From positions 5,267,501 to 5,331,500 of the forward strand of contig NZ_CP045298.1 in assembly GCF_009363115.1 (NCBI RefSeq): DNA of 64,000 nt, in the 5' to 3' direction. Positions 62,266 through 64,000 of the stretch are shown one piece after another. Made by a program: the position numbers and the translations under genes. Origin of the DNA: Paenibacillus brasilensis (lineage in GTDB: Bacteria > Bacillota > Bacilli > Paenibacillales > Paenibacillaceae). Below the pieces are notes generated by a model. It made no database searches, was not told where the DNA came from, and saw only the letters and a program-made list of their open reading frames with translations. Each line of letters starts with the position of its first letter. The first letter of the stretch is position 1.

Positions 62266-62299
62266 ATTACTCCTCCCAAAAAACTATCTGTTGAATTTT

Positions 62300-62902
62300 T
62301 CAATTAAAAACGGCTTTTACTTTTTCAATCATTTTATTCAAAATGTGAGTGAGCATATCAGAACTATAACCAAGTAAGAATACATATACATTCTCATTTG
62401 AGAGTGAAAAAGGTTCATTTTTATCTATAAATAAAACACTTATAAAAATAAATGGAATAATCATGGCAACTAAAAGTTTATTGCCAACCTCATTAATTTC
62501 TTTTAATGAGGTCGTAACTAAAAATAGTAACGCTCCATATAAACTTATACCAACATATTTAAGGTATATTCTGGTCTCCTCAAAAAAATTATTTCCTGAA
62601 TTCATTATAAAAATTATGGCATAAACAATTAGCAAAATTGAAAAAAGCATGTACAAGTTGTGTATCTTATTAGATATAAAAGAATTGGCTTTTATCCTAA
62701 TTTCATCAATTTTTAAATTCAAGAGATACAACTTCGCTTGATCATCATCTTTGATTCTAGAGAGTTTTTTATATACCTTTGTTATATCTTTTAGAACCTT
62801 TAGTTTCTTTGCTTCAGGATCAGACCTAAATGATTCTTCTAAAAGTATATTTAACTTCTCTTCAATAGTTTTCTTTGTATATTCCAATTTATCACCCTGC
62901 AT
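62300..62902 (-). CDS. Four-helix membrane protein, paralogue A
   Basis: 200 residues with the same plan: a soluble helical region (EEKLNILLEESFRSDPEAKK), four membrane helices and an end LNKMIEKVKAVFN. It is separated from its paralogue by 34 bases on the same strand. Base composition is very AT-rich, unlike the core genome on the left, which suggests foreign origin. No known domain was recognised. Confidence 0.68.
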   Translation of the reverse strand: MQGDKLEYTKKTIEEKLNILLEESFRSDPEAKKLKVLKDITKVYKKLSRIKDDDQAKLYLLNLKIDEIRIKANSFISNKIHNLYMLFSILLIVYAIIFIMNSGNNFFEETRIYLKYVGISLYGALLFLVTTSLKEINEVGNKLLVAMIIPFIFISVLFIDKNEPFSLSNENVYVFLLGYSSDMLTHILNKMIEKVKAVFN

Positions 62903-63238
62903 ATGTATTTACTTATATTCCCTATTTAGATTATTGCAACATTAAACGAATTAGTCAACAAGAACTATTACTATTGAACCATTAGCTTTTAAAAAAATTA
63001 TCAACTATTCTCGATAAAGATAACTCCATCTCCTTTACCTTATTTAATTATCAGATAGCACAAAAATGGCATCTTCTCTAGAAAGAGAAAATGCCTTTTT
63101 TGTGCACTACTTTATTTAACACTTATCGCCTCCCAATTAAGGGAAGGCGACTAGTACTCTGTTAATTTAGAAAAGCAAAACTCAAAATTTATCGTTATTA
63201 AAAATTATTTCAGTCCATTACAATATGTTACTAACCAA
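62903..63238. other. Intergenic region with a terminator
   Basis: AT-rich promoter region of the paralogue pair and a terminator at 63058-63105; no gene seen. Confidence 0.5.
63058..63105. terminator. Hairpin terminator
   Basis: GCACAAAAA-GGCATTTTCTCTTTC pairs with its counterpart (GAGAAGATGCC-TTTTTGTGC) on either strand. It follows the small membrane peptide gene. Confidence 0.8.
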
Positions 63239-63343
63239 CTACTTAAAAAGAATCAATATTAGCAAAACCAAAATTATCAACTTACACATTCCAAAAGTTG
63301 TTCTTACCATTTTAAGAATAAATTCTTCAGTAAATTTCATCAT
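63239..63343 (-). CDS. Small single-helix membrane peptide, 34 residues
   Basis: From ATG 63341-63343 with AAGGGG upstream: MMKFTEEFILKMVRTTFGMC then KLIILVLLILILFK. A charged N-terminus is followed by one hydrophobic helix, the shape of type I toxin or membrane-active peptides, and like the 38-residue one at 29.1 kb. A terminator follows. No family recognised. Confidence 0.5.
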   Translation of the reverse strand: MMKFTEEFILKMVRTTFGMCKLIILVLLILILFK

Positions 63344-63552
63344 TATCTGACCCCTTAACCAAGATCAGAGGCCTAGTCGCAATACCAACTACAATATACC
63401 ATAAATTTCAAAGATGAGCTATACTCTGATACACTTTTACCTGACTTAACGTAACTACAACAGTTCTATATCTGACTTTAACACTTTATATGTATAGTTC
63501 ATGCTGATCACCTCAGGATAGATATTCGGTGAATTGCGTGGTAATACCTTCA

Positions 63553-63592
63553 ACAAAAAAATACCCGCCGACCATAAGGTAAGCGGGCTTTA
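63553..63592 (-). terminator. Terminator of the nuclease gene
   Basis: AGCCCGCTTACC pairs with GGTCGGCGGGT around TTAT and is followed by ATTTTTTTG on the minus strand. Confidence 0.85.
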
Positions 63593-63593
63593 A

Positions 63594-64000
63594 CTATTTA
63601 ACGATAAATTCAACCTTTGTGCCGTCCGCGTAGTCGTCCAACTTATGACCAACCCACGATCCAGCTCCACGATTATCTTTGGGTGATATGTACTTTATAT
63701 CTGCACCCTCTCCACCTTCGGAGCACATCGCCATAGGCCATTCATCGCGATCTTTGCCCTTCTTGGTTGGTACGTCTTTAAGAGACAGCTCACGGTTATG
63801 CTCGGCCCCTTCGCGATCAATCGTGCATACTGGAGACTTCCCGGCTGCAATGGCCTTTTTAATGTGCTGCGCTGTCTCGGGATACTTTGACGACGGAAAT
63901 TCCAGCTTAGCCATGTCTGCCGATACCTGGGTTACCGGAACGGCTGCAGGGTCGATCTTAGCGGTCTTTACGACGTCTTGCTGCACGCTGCAGCCTGCTA
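63594..64000 (-). CDS. NucA/NucB-type secreted deoxyribonuclease, partial
   Basis: The gene runs off the window. The visible 135 residues begin AGCSVQQDVVKT, so a lipobox-like AGC lies near the mature N-terminus. The catalytic region is GKSPVCTIDREGAEHNRELS, then GKDRDEWPMAMCSEGGEGAD with the His/Glu/Asp of the NucB fold, ending with the family signature SPKDNRGAGSWVGHKLDDYA. NucB of Bacillus is made in sporulation and degrades extracellular DNA. Confidence 0.88.
   Translation of the reverse strand, partial: AGCSVQQDVVKTAKIDPAAVPVTQVSADMAKLEFPSSKYPETAQHIKKAIAAGKSPVCTIDREGAEHNRELSLKDVPTKKGKDRDEWPMAMCSEGGEGADIKYISPKDNRGAGSWVGHKLDDYADGTKVEFIVK

Overview
The window looks like the chromosome of a low-to-mid GC, spore-forming Firmicute, most likely a Paenibacillus of the polymyxa group. 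The signs are a LexA-YneA-YnzC SOS cluster, a Bacillales-type RNase Z, MetH and MtnD, a secreted NucB-type nuclease, AgrBD-type peptide loci and a helix-turn-helix/TPR receptor with its own short pro-peptide. No rRNA, tRNA or CRISPR array was seen.

The left part (about 1-25.8 kb) is ordinary core genome, mostly on the minus strand. It holds the start of an ABC-F ATPase, then a complete Tad-like pilus/secretion operon read from 10.8 kb down to 0.3 kb: Ser/Thr kinase fused to a MinD-like domain, CpaB/SAF protein, two MinD/CpaE-like proteins, TadA ATPase, fused TadB-TadC, and four small pilin-like or exported proteins. Next come an RNA methyltransferase, ABC ATPase, thioredoxin-like and receiver-like operon; two DNA-repair genes (nfo and an Fpg-family glycosylase); HAD phosphatases; rnz; metH; mtnD; and the SOS cluster with four candidate LexA boxes. 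Two tiny basic proteins follow.

From about 26 kb the window becomes an accessory patchwork. An agr-like locus (kinase-less membrane protein, AgrB, AgrD) sits at 26.1-27.4 kb. After it come broken genes and IS debris (IS1182-like, IS110-like, a cut EamA transporter, a decayed SRPBCC protein) and a serine beta-lactamase-family gene. A more GC-rich envelope operon at 34.8-41.5 kb carries a YkoP-like protein, VTT membrane protein, PAP2 phosphatase, two UgtP-like glycosyltransferases, a NodB deacetylase, an MFS exporter and a broken DedA gene. It is bracketed by direct repeats made of the beta-lactamase 5' end, the second copy being a fragment next to a histidine kinase fused to its response regulator.

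From 45 to 64 kb there are a frameshifted IS110 transposase, phage-type genes (YopX, ArpU-like, zinc-finger, AP2-like, ATP-dependent ligase), a dead tyrosine integrase beside a 3' scrap of glnA, and a second agr-like locus with a stand-alone LytTR regulator. A receptor-peptide pair resembling the AloR/AloP quorum-sensing systems of P. polymyxa follows, then a pair of paralogous four-helix membrane proteins and the NucB-type nuclease at the edge.

The main theme of the right half is peptide signalling: two agr-like loci sharing an upstream sequence element, plus one receptor/pro-peptide module. Many reading frames in this half are broken by single-base shifts, several in homopolymer runs. Some may be genuine decay, some programmed slippage and some sequence error; this cannot be decided from one sequence.
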